Below are positions 50,625-60,900 of a stretch of 64,000 nucleotides of DNA, piece by piece. The DNA lies in NCBI GenBank assembly GCA_039908535.1, contig JAMOAW010000020.1:16288-80287 (forward strand), given 5' to 3'. The notes beneath the pieces are model-generated. The model did not search any database. It saw only the letters and a program-made list of their open reading frames with translations, and was not told where the DNA came from. The stretch comes from JAMOAW01 sp039908535 (GTDB lineage Bacteria > Pseudomonadota > Magnetococcia > Magnetococcales > JADFZT01). The translations under genes and the position numbers were made by a program. Every line of letters begins with the position of its first letter. Positions within the stretch are counted from its first letter, which is position 1.

Positions 50625-52703
50625 TCAGCCCTGAACGCTCGCAACGATCTCTTCGGCAATGTTGTTTGGCACAGCCTCATAATGATCAAACTGCATGGTA
50701 AATGTTGCACGGCCCTGAGTCATCGATCTCAAATCCGTTGCATATCCAAACATACTGGCTAATGGTACCATTGCTTTGACAATATGTCCAAGGCCTATAG
50801 AGTCCATACCCAATATTTGACCACGCTTTGAATTTAAATTGCCAATGATGTCCCCCATATACTCTTCTGGCATTTCAACTTCAACAGACATAATCGGTTC
50901 TAATATTGTCGGACCTGCCTTTGCACACCCACTCTTTAATGCCATGGACCCAGCTACTTTAAAAGCCATCTCATTCGAGTCTACATCATGATAGGATCCA
51001 TCATATAATGCAGCTTTTAAATCTACCATCGGATATCCAGCTCGCACACCCTCAAGTAGAGCCTCTTCAACACCCTTCTTAACAGCTGGAATATACTCCT
51101 TAGGGACAACGCCACCCTTAATCTCATCCAAAAATTCAAAACCAGAACCCGGTTCGCCTGGTTCCAAACGCAGCCATACATGTCCAAATTGGCCACGACC
51201 ACCAGTCTGGCGTACAAACTTACCTTCTACTTCAACTGTCTTTGTAATTGTTTCTCGGTATGCAACTTGTGGCTTCCCTACATTGGCCTCTACCCTAAAT
51301 TCACGCAGCATCCGATCTACTAAAATTTCTAAATGTAACTCCCCCATTCCTGACATGATGGTTTGGTTTGTCTCCGGATCAACCGCCACTTTAAAAGAGG
51401 GATCTTCTTGCGCCAACCTTGCTAAAGCCACACCCATTTTCTCTTGGTCTGCTTTGCTCTTCGGTTCAATCGCAATGGAGATCACCGGCACCGGAAATGT
51501 CATCTTCTCCAATAATATCGGTTTGTCAGGGTCACATAGTGTATCACCAGTCGTTGTATATTTCAACCCTACAGCTGCAGCAATATCACCAGCTTGAACT
51601 TCTTTCACATCCTCACGCTTATTGGCGTGCATGAGCATCAGTCGACCTACCCGTTCTTTACGATCCTTGCTCGGATTATAAATATAACTTCCAGAATGTA
51701 CCACACCTGAGTATACCCTGAAAAAGGTCAACGTACCAACAAAAGGATCTGTCATAATCTTAAACGCTAAAGCCGCCAAAGGTTCATTATAGGCACAATT
51801 GCGTTTAATCTTCTGACCCGACGATAAATCATCTCCCTCAACGGAGGCAATGTCCAGTGGGGATGGAAAATAATCCGTCACCGCATCCAGTAATGGCTGT
51901 ACACCCTTATTTTTAAAAGCTGCACCACACAATACAGGTACAAACTTGCTCATGACCACACTCTTACGAATGCAGCTGCGAATCTCATCTTCGGATATCT
52001 CACCACCTTCAAGATATCTTTCCATAAGAACATCGTCTTGCTCCAATGCTGTCTCTAAAAGCTTAAGACGATACTCTTCAACTTCATCTTCCATATCTTT
52101 TGGAATATCGCTTATTATATACTCAGAACCTAAAGATTTTTCATCAAAAATCCAGGCCTTACGAGTAATTAAATCAATAATTCCACGAAAATTTTCTTCC
52201 TTACCAACTGGAAGCTGCATGGGTATGGCATTGCTCTTTAATCGTGTATTCATCATACGAACAACACGCAAAAAATCAGCTCCCATACGATCCATCTTGT
52301 TCACAAAGGCAACACGGGGTACTTTGTATCGATCGGCTTGACGCCAAACAGTCTCCGACTGGGGCTGAACTCCTCCAACAGCACAAAATACGGCTACAGC
52401 ACCGTCTAGCACACGCAATGAACGCTCAACTTCGATCGTAAAATCTACATGGCCTGGCGTATCAATAATATTGATACGATGATCATTCCAAAAACAGGTG
52501 GTCGCCGCAGACGTAATCGTGATGCCGCGCTCTTGCTCCTGCTCCATCCAGTCCATGGTGGCTGTTCCTTCATGCACCTCACCAATCTTATGTGAACGTC
52601 CTGTATAAAACAAAATGCGCTCTGTGACCGTTGTTTTACCAGCATCAATGTGTGCCATAATGCCAATATTTCTCACTCGGGCCAGTGGAATATCCTTTGC
52701 CAA
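50625..52703 (-). CDS. fusA: Elongation factor G
   Basis: 692 aa translocation GTPase. AHIDAGKTT, DTPGHVDF and NKMDR are the G-motifs; domain IV has GGRGQFGHVWLRLEPGEPG and the C-terminal domain ends TQGRATFTMQFDHYEAVP. Normal length and order between rpsG and tuf. Confidence 0.99.
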   Translation of the reverse strand: MAKDIPLARVRNIGIMAHIDAGKTTVTERILFYTGRSHKIGEVHEGTATMDWMEQEQERGITITSAATTCFWNDHRINIIDTPGHVDFTIEVERSLRVLDGAVAVFCAVGGVQPQSETVWRQADRYKVPRVAFVNKMDRMGADFLRVVRMMNTRLKSNAIPMQLPVGKEENFRGIIDLITRKAWIFDEKSLGSEYIISDIPKDMEDEVEEYRLKLLETALEQDDVLMERYLEGGEISEDEIRSCIRKSVVMSKFVPVLCGAAFKNKGVQPLLDAVTDYFPSPLDIASVEGDDLSSGQKIKRNCAYNEPLAALAFKIMTDPFVGTLTFFRVYSGVVHSGSYIYNPSKDRKERVGRLMLMHANKREDVKEVQAGDIAAAVGLKYTTTGDTLCDPDKPILLEKMTFPVPVISIAIEPKSKADQEKMGVALARLAQEDPSFKVAVDPETNQTIMSGMGELHLEILVDRMLREFRVEANVGKPQVAYRETITKTVEVEGKFVRQTGGRGQFGHVWLRLEPGEPGSGFEFLDEIKGGVVPKEYIPAVKKGVEEALLEGVRAGYPMVDLKAALYDGSYHDVDSNEMAFKVAGSMALKSGCAKAGPTILEPIMSVEVEMPEEYMGDIIGNLNSKRGQILGMDSIGLGHIVKAMVPLASMFGYATDLRSMTQGRATFTMQFDHYEAVPNNIAEEIVASVQG

Positions 52704-52776
52704 TTTCTTCCCCTGTCAATACTTGCCATTCTTAATCGTTAATTGCTTCGCAAACATTATGATGGGCAATCCCATA

Positions 52777-53247
52777 CTACCAGCGATAATGTGCAAACAC
52801 CTTGTTGGCTTCTGCCATACGATGCGTATCATCCCGCTTTTTAACAGTAGCTCCACGACCTGCCGCTGCATCCAAAAGCTCGCCAGCCAACTTCTCTCGC
52901 ATGGTCTTCTCTCCCCTCTTGCGAGCAAAATTAATCAACCAACGAACCGCCAAGGCCTGTCTTCTGCTCGGCCGTACCTCTACTGGTACCTGATAAGTGG
53001 CCCCACCTACCCGGCGTGAACGGACTTCTACCGCTGGTCTGGTTTTATCAACCGCTTCTTTAAAAATCTTTAGCGGATCTTCCTTGGTGCGCTGCTTAAT
53101 GATATCCAAAGCACCATAAAATACCCGTTCAGCCAACGCTTTCTTTCCATCCCGCATGATGCAGTTCATAAACTTGGTAACCAACTTATCTCCATAAGTT
53201 GGATCCTGCATCGTTTCCCTTTTGGGAACATCACGGCGCCTGGACAT
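52777..53247 (-). CDS. rpsG: 30S ribosomal protein S7
   Basis: 156 aa from ATG 53247 (MSRRRDVPKRETMQDPTYGD), preceded by GAGGAG; the frame is open to 53274 but the extra residues are not part of the family. The sequence keeps QVPVEVRPSRRQALAVRWLI. S7 is a primary 16S rRNA binder. Confidence 0.98.
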   Translation of the reverse strand: MSRRRDVPKRETMQDPTYGDKLVTKFMNCIMRDGKKALAERVFYGALDIIKQRTKEDPLKIFKEAVDKTRPAVEVRSRRVGGATYQVPVEVRPSRRQALAVRWLINFARKRGEKTMREKLAGELLDAAAGRGATVKKRDDTHRMAEANKVFAHYRW

Positions 53248-53267
53248 ACAACAAACTCCTCTAGTCA

Positions 53268-53301
53268 GCAACAATAAACAGTGGGCAGCAATAAACAGTG
53301 G
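53268..53301. repeat. Two tandem 17-bp units between rpsL and rpsG
   Basis: GCAACAATAAACAGTGG (53268-53284) is followed by the same unit with one change (53285-53301). It lies in the short spacer and adjoins the rpsG ribosome-binding site region. Confidence 0.85.
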
Positions 53302-53312
53302 CAGAAGCCAAA

Positions 53313-53684
53313 CTACTTGGGTTGCTTTGCCCCATACTTGGATCGCCCTTGCTTGCGATTCTTTACGCCTTGAGTGTCTAATGTACCACGAATAATGTGA
53401 TACCGCACACCAGGCAGATCTTTGACTCTTCCACCACGAATCAAAACAACGGCATGTTCCTGTAAATTATGACTCTCACCAGGAATATACACCGTTACTT
53501 CATGTCCGTTGGTTAAACGTACACGGGCAACTTTACGCAAAGCCGAATTCGGCTTCTTGGGGGTCGTTGTGTAGACACGTGTACAAACTCCCCGCTTCTG
53601 CGGGCAACTCTCCATGGCTGGCACTTTGCTCTTTTGATTCTGGGCTTGTCGGCCATGTCGTACCAGCTGGTTGACGGTAGGCAT
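53313..53684 (-). CDS. rpsL: 30S ribosomal protein S12
   Basis: 123 aa decoding-centre protein, MPTVNQLVRHGRQAQNQKSK. The streptomycin-related lysines are wild type (TTPKKPNSALRKVARV and GGRVKDLPGVRYH). First gene of the str group, with its own likely promoter. Confidence 0.98.
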   Translation of the reverse strand: MPTVNQLVRHGRQAQNQKSKVPAMESCPQKRGVCTRVYTTTPKKPNSALRKVARVRLTNGHEVTVYIPGESHNLQEHAVVLIRGGRVKDLPGVRYHIIRGTLDTQGVKNRKQGRSKYGAKQPK

Positions 53685-53731
53685 TCTGTGTTCTCCAAAC
53701 GTTTATAATATCTAAATCGACTGAACCGGTG

Positions 53732-53759
53732 ATCTTAGCCTCTTTTTTTCGGTTGTCAA
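53732..53759 (-). promoter_or_regulatory. Likely promoter of the rpsL-rpsG-fusA-tuf group
   Basis: On the minus strand a perfect TTGACA (53754-53759) is followed after 16 bases by TAAGAT (53732-53737), in the 134-base gap between rpoC and rpsL. Transcription would begin about 40 bases before rpsL. No strong terminator for rpoBC is seen in the gap, so read-through is also possible. Confidence 0.6.
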
Positions 53760-53818
53760 ATGTCTTTCTTTAAAAAGTGCATTTTTTTCCAAAGGCCGAT
53801 CTGTTATAAGTCCAAATC

Positions 53819-56800
53819 CTAACGAGAAACCGCTTTTTGCGCCTTCATAACCTCTAAAGCACGCCCCGTTCCAGCAGGGATGAGACGTCCTACAATCACA
53901 TTTTCCTTGAGTCCATTCAATGTATCCGCCTGACCAGAAATCGCCGCCTCTGTCAACACACGCGTCGTTTCCTGGAAAGAAGCTGCAGATATAAATGAGG
54001 GCGTCGATAACGAAGCCTTGGTGATCCCTAAAAGCAATGGGAATGAAGTGGCTAGTCGCCCACCCCGTTTCGCAGCTTTCTTGTTCGCCTTTTCAAAATC
54101 ATCCTTCTCCACAGACTCTCCTGCCACAAAAGTCGTATCACCAGGATCCTGGATAGCCACCTTCTGCAACATTTGCCGTACAATCACCTCAATGTGACGA
54201 TCATTAATGCGAACCCCCTGTAGGCGGTATACATCTTGAATCTCCGTCACCATAAAGCGACATAACGCCTCAAGCCCCATAACCTTTAAAATCTCCTGCG
54301 GCACCGCTGAGCCCTCCATAAGAGATTCACCCTTATGAATCCAGTCCCCATCGTTCACCGCCAACTGCTTGCCTTTGGGTATTAAATACTCAAAAGGCTC
54401 CCCATTCGCCGAAGTCACCACAATCCGTCGCTTGCCCTTCAAATCCTTACCAAAGGATACTTGGCCGTCTTGCTCAGAAATAATGGCAAACTCTTTCGGT
54501 CGACGCGCTTCAAAAAGCTCAACAACACGAGGTAAACCTCCAGTGATATCACGCGTCTTCGATATCTGCCTCGGTAACTTGGCGATAATATCACCAGCCT
54601 TCATCAACTCCCCATCATGAGCCATCAAAATGGCTCCTACTGGGAGAAAATAACGTACAGCGGCACCATTCGGAAGTGTTAACCGCTCTCCCGTCACTGG
54701 ATGCTCAAAAATAAGTCTCGGCCGCATATCTGCTTTGCGATCCTGCCCCTTCCACTCCATCACTTCGCGCGTCGTTAATCCAGTCGTTTCATCAACTGAT
54801 TCACGAATCGTTAGGCCATCGACCAAATCTTCATATTTTACACGGCCTTCCAGCTCTGTGATAATCGGCGTAGAAAAAGGATCCCATTGCGCCAATATCG
54901 TGCCACGATCCACAAGCATGTTGGGCGTCACTTGAAGTCGTGACCCATAAGGCACCCGATAGCGCTCACGTTCACGTCCAGCCTCTGCCGCTACGCCACT
55001 CTCTTCTTCACCTGGCAGATGCCTCGGTTCATGAATGGTAAATTCACCGTTGCGCGATAAGCTGACCAATATGCCATTGCGGTCTGTACACGTGTTGATA
55101 TTGTGAAAACGTACAATCCCTCCAAAAACAGACTCTATCGCCGATTTCTCCACAACTCGTGACGCCGTACCACCAATATGAAACGTCCGCATGGTCAACT
55201 GCGTGCCAGGCTCTCCAATACTTTGGGCCGCAATCACCCCAACCGCCTCACCAATAGTCACCGGTGTCCCACGCGCTAAATCACGACCATAACACAAAAC
55301 ACATACACCACGCACGGTTTCACATGTTACTGCTGAACGAATAAATACTGAGTCAACCGACGAATTTTCAATCCTTTCTACAACATCTTCATTTAAAATA
55401 ACCCCGCCCGGTGCCAATAACTCTTGGGTCACAGGATCAAATACATCAAACACCGGTGTACGACCCAAAATCCGGTCGCCAAGGGTCTCCATCACATCGT
55501 TCCCTTCCACCAATGCAATGGCATTTAATCCATTTACCGTCCCACAGTCACGCTCTCGCACAATACAATCTTGGGCTACGTCTACCAAACGACGCGTCAG
55601 ATACCCAGAGTTGGCCGTCTTTAAGGCGGTATCCGCCAAACCCTTGCGCGCACCATGCGTCGAAATAAAATATTGTAAAACCGTTAGACCTTCACGAAAG
55701 TTCGCCGTAATGGGAGCTTCAATAATTTCACCAGATGGCTTGGCCATCAATCCACGCATCCCAGCCAATTGCCGCATCTGCGCCGCAGAGCCTCTGGCAC
55801 CAGAGTTAGCCATCATAAATATAGAATTAAACGACGGCTGCTCATGCATAGAACCATCCGATAATTGCACCTTCTCCGTTGAAATAACCTTCATCATTTC
55901 ATCGGCAACCTGTTCCGTACAATGCGACCAAATATCAACTACCTTATTATACTTTTCACCCTCTGTAATCAACCCATCAATATATTGACGTTCGATCTCC
56001 TTCACCTGAGCTTGTGATTTCGCAACCAAACCAGCTTTGGCCTCTGGAATAACCAAATCATCCTTGCCAAAAGATATCCCAGAACGTGCTGCAAAAGTAA
56101 ATCCGGTATTCATCAATCGGTCCGCAAAAATCACCGTCTCTTTGGTACCACACGTCCGGTAAACCAAATCTATCAACTTGGCAACCTCTTTTTTGGTATG
56201 CAAACAGTTGATGTGCTCAAATGGTATAGCGTTAGGCAAAATCTCCGTCATTAAAATCCGCCCAACCGTCGTTGCTTCACGCTTACCACGGAAACGACAG
56301 GTGATGCGCGCATGTAAATCAACTGCATCAGAATCGTAAGCCTGACGAACTTCTAAAGGAGAAGAAAAGGTCATCCCCTCCCCCTTCACGTTCATCCGCT
56401 CCGAAGTCATATAATAAAGACCCAAAATAATATCCTGCGTCGGAACAATAACAGGCTTGCCATTGGCCGGCGATAAAATATTATTGGTGGACATCATCAA
56501 TACACGCGCTTCAATCTGAGCCTCAATTGAAAGTGGTACATGAACCGCCATCTGATCCCCATCAAAGTCAGCATTAAACGCCGTGCAGACCAATGGATGC
56601 AATTGTATGGCCTTACCCTCAATCAGTTTAGGTTCAAAAGCCTGAATCCCTAATCGATGCAGTGTCGGGGCCCGATTCAACATCACGGGATGTTCACGAA
56701 TAACCTCTTCCAAAATATCCCAAACTTCACTCTTCTCCTTCTCAACCGAACGCTTGGCCGCTTTAATGGTCGTTGTTAACCCCCTCTCCTCTAACTTATT

Positions 56801-57949
56801 GTAGATAAAGGGTTTAAATAACTCAAGTGCCATTTTCTTCGGCAAACCACACTCATGCAATTTTAACTCAGGACCCACCACAATCACACTGCGTCCCGAA
56901 TAATCCACCCGCTTTCCCAAAAGATTCAAACGAAAACGGCCTTGCTTACCCTTGAGCATCTCTGAAAGCGATTTTAATGGACGTTTATTGGTCCCTGTAA
57001 TCACACGCCCACGCCGTCCATTATCAAACAGTGCATCCACAGACTCTTGAAGCATCCGCTTCTCATTGCGAATAATAATATCAGGCGCTTTAAGCTCATA
57101 CAAACGACGTAAACGGTTATTGCGGTTAATCACACGCCGATAAAGATCGTTTAAATCACTGGTCGCAAAACGTCCACCATCCAAAGGAACTAACGGACGT
57201 AACTCCGGCGGAATAATTGGAATCGTCTCAAGTATCATCCATTCTGGACGGTTACCAGATTCCTGAAATGCTTCCAACGTATGCAACCGCTTGACAATCT
57301 TTTTGCGACGCGCTTCAGAATTGGTGGTCGAAAGCTCTTCTCGTTGCAAAACGATATCAGCCTCCATATCCAAATTACTCAACATCTCACGAATGGATTC
57401 CGCACCAATACCCGCATGAAACTCGTCACCAAACTCCTCTTGCAATTCGTGATAACGCTCCTCAGTCAATAACTCACCCTTTTTCAAAGGAGTCATGCCA
57501 GGTTCTAATACCACAAAATTTTCAAAATAGAGTACCCGCTCTAAATCCTTGAGCGTCATATCTAATAAAAGACCAATTCGGCTCGGCAGCGACTTTAAAA
57601 ACCAAATATGCGCCACTGGACTGGCCAATTCAATATGACCCATCCGCTCGCGCCGTACTTTAGACTGAATCACCTCAACACCGCATTTTTCACACACAAC
57701 ACCACGATGCTTTAGGCGCTTATACTTACCACATAAACATTCATAATCCTTTACCGGTCCAAAAATCTTGGCGCAAAAAAGTCCGTCGCGCTCCGGTTTA
57801 AAGGTCCGATAGTTTATTGTCTCCGGCTTCTTGACCTCACCAAAAGACCATGAACGGATTTTCTCAGGTGATGCAATTGAAATCCGTATACCATCAAAAT
57901 TTTGACCCAATGTGGGCCGATTAAACATTTTGAAAAGGTTCTGACTCAC
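53819..57949 (-). CDS. rpoC: RNA polymerase beta' subunit
   Basis: 1376 aa. It has the N-terminal zinc site (CLCGKYKRLKHRGVVCEKC), the catalytic NADFDGDQMAVH with three metal-binding Asp, the second zinc site (CETVRGVCVLCYGRD) and the trigger-loop region GVIAAQSIGEPGTQLTMRTF. Normal proteobacterial length, 14 bases after rpoB. Confidence 0.99.
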   Translation of the reverse strand: MSQNLFKMFNRPTLGQNFDGIRISIASPEKIRSWSFGEVKKPETINYRTFKPERDGLFCAKIFGPVKDYECLCGKYKRLKHRGVVCEKCGVEVIQSKVRRERMGHIELASPVAHIWFLKSLPSRIGLLLDMTLKDLERVLYFENFVVLEPGMTPLKKGELLTEERYHELQEEFGDEFHAGIGAESIREMLSNLDMEADIVLQREELSTTNSEARRKKIVKRLHTLEAFQESGNRPEWMILETIPIIPPELRPLVPLDGGRFATSDLNDLYRRVINRNNRLRRLYELKAPDIIIRNEKRMLQESVDALFDNGRRGRVITGTNKRPLKSLSEMLKGKQGRFRLNLLGKRVDYSGRSVIVVGPELKLHECGLPKKMALELFKPFIYNKLEERGLTTTIKAAKRSVEKEKSEVWDILEEVIREHPVMLNRAPTLHRLGIQAFEPKLIEGKAIQLHPLVCTAFNADFDGDQMAVHVPLSIEAQIEARVLMMSTNNILSPANGKPVIVPTQDIILGLYYMTSERMNVKGEGMTFSSPLEVRQAYDSDAVDLHARITCRFRGKREATTVGRILMTEILPNAIPFEHINCLHTKKEVAKLIDLVYRTCGTKETVIFADRLMNTGFTFAARSGISFGKDDLVIPEAKAGLVAKSQAQVKEIERQYIDGLITEGEKYNKVVDIWSHCTEQVADEMMKVISTEKVQLSDGSMHEQPSFNSIFMMANSGARGSAAQMRQLAGMRGLMAKPSGEIIEAPITANFREGLTVLQYFISTHGARKGLADTALKTANSGYLTRRLVDVAQDCIVRERDCGTVNGLNAIALVEGNDVMETLGDRILGRTPVFDVFDPVTQELLAPGGVILNEDVVERIENSSVDSVFIRSAVTCETVRGVCVLCYGRDLARGTPVTIGEAVGVIAAQSIGEPGTQLTMRTFHIGGTASRVVEKSAIESVFGGIVRFHNINTCTDRNGILVSLSRNGEFTIHEPRHLPGEEESGVAAEAGRERERYRVPYGSRLQVTPNMLVDRGTILAQWDPFSTPIITELEGRVKYEDLVDGLTIRESVDETTGLTTREVMEWKGQDRKADMRPRLIFEHPVTGERLTLPNGAAVRYFLPVGAILMAHDGELMKAGDIIAKLPRQISKTRDITGGLPRVVELFEARRPKEFAIISEQDGQVSFGKDLKGKRRIVVTSANGEPFEYLIPKGKQLAVNDGDWIHKGESLMEGSAVPQEILKVMGLEALCRFMVTEIQDVYRLQGVRINDRHIEVIVRQMLQKVAIQDPGDTTFVAGESVEKDDFEKANKKAAKRGGRLATSFPLLLGITKASLSTPSFISAASFQETTRVLTEAAISGQADTLNGLKENVIVGRLIPAGTGRALEVMKAQKAVSR

Positions 57950-57963
57950 TGGTACGACGCTCC

Positions 57964-60900
57964 TTACTCAGACCTTTGCAATTCAACATCCAAAGCCAGG
58001 GATTGCAGCTCCTTGACCAAAACATTAAACGATTCTGGAATTCCGGCATCAAACGTATCATCGCCTCGGACAATGGATTCATAAATCTTCGTTCTTCCCG
58101 CGACATCATCCGATTTAACCGTCAACATCTCTTGAAGAGTAAATGCCGCTCCATACGCTTCCAGAGCCCAAACTTCCATCTCTCCAAAGCGTTGTCCTCC
58201 AAACTGGGCTTTCCCTCCCAATGGCTGTTGCGTCACCAATGAATAGGGTCCAATTGAACGCGCATGTATCTTGTCATCCACCAAATGGTGCAACTTGAGA
58301 ATGTAAATATAACCTACTGTCACAGGCCTATGAAAATATTCACCCGTCCGACCATCAATTAATCGCACTTGCCCTGATTCTGGCAAACCAGCTTTTCCCA
58401 GCCATTCAACAATATCCTTTTCCAATGCCCCATCAAATACCGGAGTAGCCATAGGGACACCATCTTTGAGATTCATGGCCATATCAATCAACTCTTGATC
58501 GGTCAGATTTTGAATCGCTTGGTTTTGCTCATCATTGGTGTATATATTCAACATCTGCTGACGCAGTTCCGATACTGGACTCCCGCCTTGCGCCATCCGA
58601 TGTAAAATCTCTCCCAACTGATGACCTAGTCCCTTGGCCGCCCACCCTAGATGGGTCTCCAAAATTTGACCTACGTTCATACGGGAAGGCACACCCAATG
58701 GATTTAGAACAATATCAACCGGAGTCCCATCTTCCAAATAGGGCATATCCTCCAATGGATTGATCTTGGAAATCACACCCTTATTGCCATGCCGACCCGC
58801 CATTTTATCCCCAGGTTGAAGCTTACGCTTCACAGCAATATATACCTTTACCATTTTGAGGACTCCTGGAGGTAAATCATCCCCACGCTCCAGCTTTTCT
58901 CGCTTACTTTCAAATCTCTTTTGTAGACGAAGTATCGTCTTGTCTACCTGCTCACGTATCCCTTCTATCTGTTGACTCAGTCCGTCATCTTCCAAAACAA
59001 TCTCGGAAAGTTTGCGCGAAGGAATTTTTTCTAAATATTCTTGCGTCAAAACAAATGGACCTTTGCGCCCAGGAAAGCTGGCTGCCCTCTTATCCAAGAT
59101 CAACGCTCGAATTCGATCATCGGCATCTTTTTCGATAATACGCCGTTCGGCCTGGATATCTTTATATAAACGCTCAATATCCTCTTGGTCAATCAGCCGA
59201 GCCCGGGCATCCTTCTCTAAACCACGTCGAGAAAATACACGAACATCCACAACAGTCCCTGCGACACCTGGTGGCAACCGCAAGGAAGTATCACGCACAT
59301 CAGAGGCCTTTTCGCCAAAAATTGCACGCAACAATTTCTCTTCAGGAGTCAGCTGTGTCTCTCCCTTAGGCGTTACTTTGCCGACCAGTATATCGCCCGC
59401 TTTGACCTCGGCCCCGACATAAATAATACCAGACTCATCCAGATTACTTAAAGCCTCTTCACCAACATTGGGCATGTCCCGCGTAATCTCCTCAGCTCCC
59501 AGCTTGGTATCACGCGCCATCACTTCAAACTCTTCAATATGGATAGATGTAAACACATCATCCCATACCAAACGTTCCGAAATCAAAATTGAATCTTCAA
59601 AGTTGTAACCATTCCAAGGCATAAATGCAACGAGAACATTACGACCCAACGCCAGCTCACCCCACTGCGTGCTGGGACCATCGGCGATAATATCCCCCTT
59701 ATGAACGCGATCACCTGCCGTTACCAACGTCCCTTGATTGATACAGGTGTTCTGATTCGACCTGGAAAATTTGATCAGATTATAAATATCTACACCCGGC
59801 TCCGTTGCACCAGGTTCTTCATCGGCCTTAACCACAATCCGAGCCGCATCAACCTCCTCAACCACTCCTGAACGACGGGCAACAATGGTCACCCCAGAGT
59901 CCCGAGCAACGACCGATTCCATCCCAGTACCTACCAATGGCGCATCCGTCTTGATAAGTGGAACCGCCTGACGTTGCATATTAGAACCCATTAAGGCACG
60001 GTTTGCATCGTCATTTTCCAAAAAGGGTATCAATGAAGCCGCCACCGAAACAATCTGCTTGGGCGAAACGTCCATATATTGAATACGATCTGGACTTGAA
60101 ACCGTAAACTCAAGCTTATGCCGACACTGAATCAACTCGCCAGTAAAACGGCCTTCTGTGTCCAAAGCCGCATTGGCCTGGGCAATCACATAATCTTCCT
60201 CCTCCAAGGCCGATAAATAATTCACTTCATCCGTCACTTGGCCAGCATCCACACGACGATATGGGCTTTCAATAAATCCATATTCATTGATGCGCGCATA
60301 GGTAGAAAGACTATTAATCAAACCAATATTTGGACCTTCAGGCGTCTCAATCGGACAAATACGTCCATAATGGGTCGGATGCACGTCCCGGACTTCAAAT
60401 CCTGCACGCTCTCGTGTCATTCCTCCAGGGCCAAGTGCTGACAAACGGCGCTTGTGGGTAATCTCCGACAACGGATTGGTTTGATCCATAAATTGCGACA
60501 ATTGGCTGGAACCAAAAAACTCACGAATCACAGCCGAGAAGGGTTTCGAGTTCATCACATCATGGGGCATTAATGACTCAGGTTCACCCGACATCCGTTC
60601 CCGTATGGCCCGCTCTAAGCGCACCAAGCCAATCCGTACTTGATTTTCTAACAACTCACCTACCGAACGAACTCGACGATTCCCTAAATGATCAATATCA
60701 TCAATCTTGCCAAAACCATCCTTAATTTTAATCAACGTTTCGATAACGCCCAGAATGTCCTCTTTTCGCAATACACGAACATTAAGGTCACACTCCACGC
60801 TCAAACGCTTGTTCATTTTTAAACGACCAACTGCAGATAAATCATAACGGTCTGAATTGAAGAATAAATTGTTAAATAAATTCTTCGATGCCTCAACCGT

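Noticed and set aside
60420..60530. Rifampicin-resistance change in rpoB (Thr in FMDQTNP, where E. coli has Asn)
   Set aside because: This Thr is a common natural variant; the key Asp, His and Ser positions of the pocket are unchanged.
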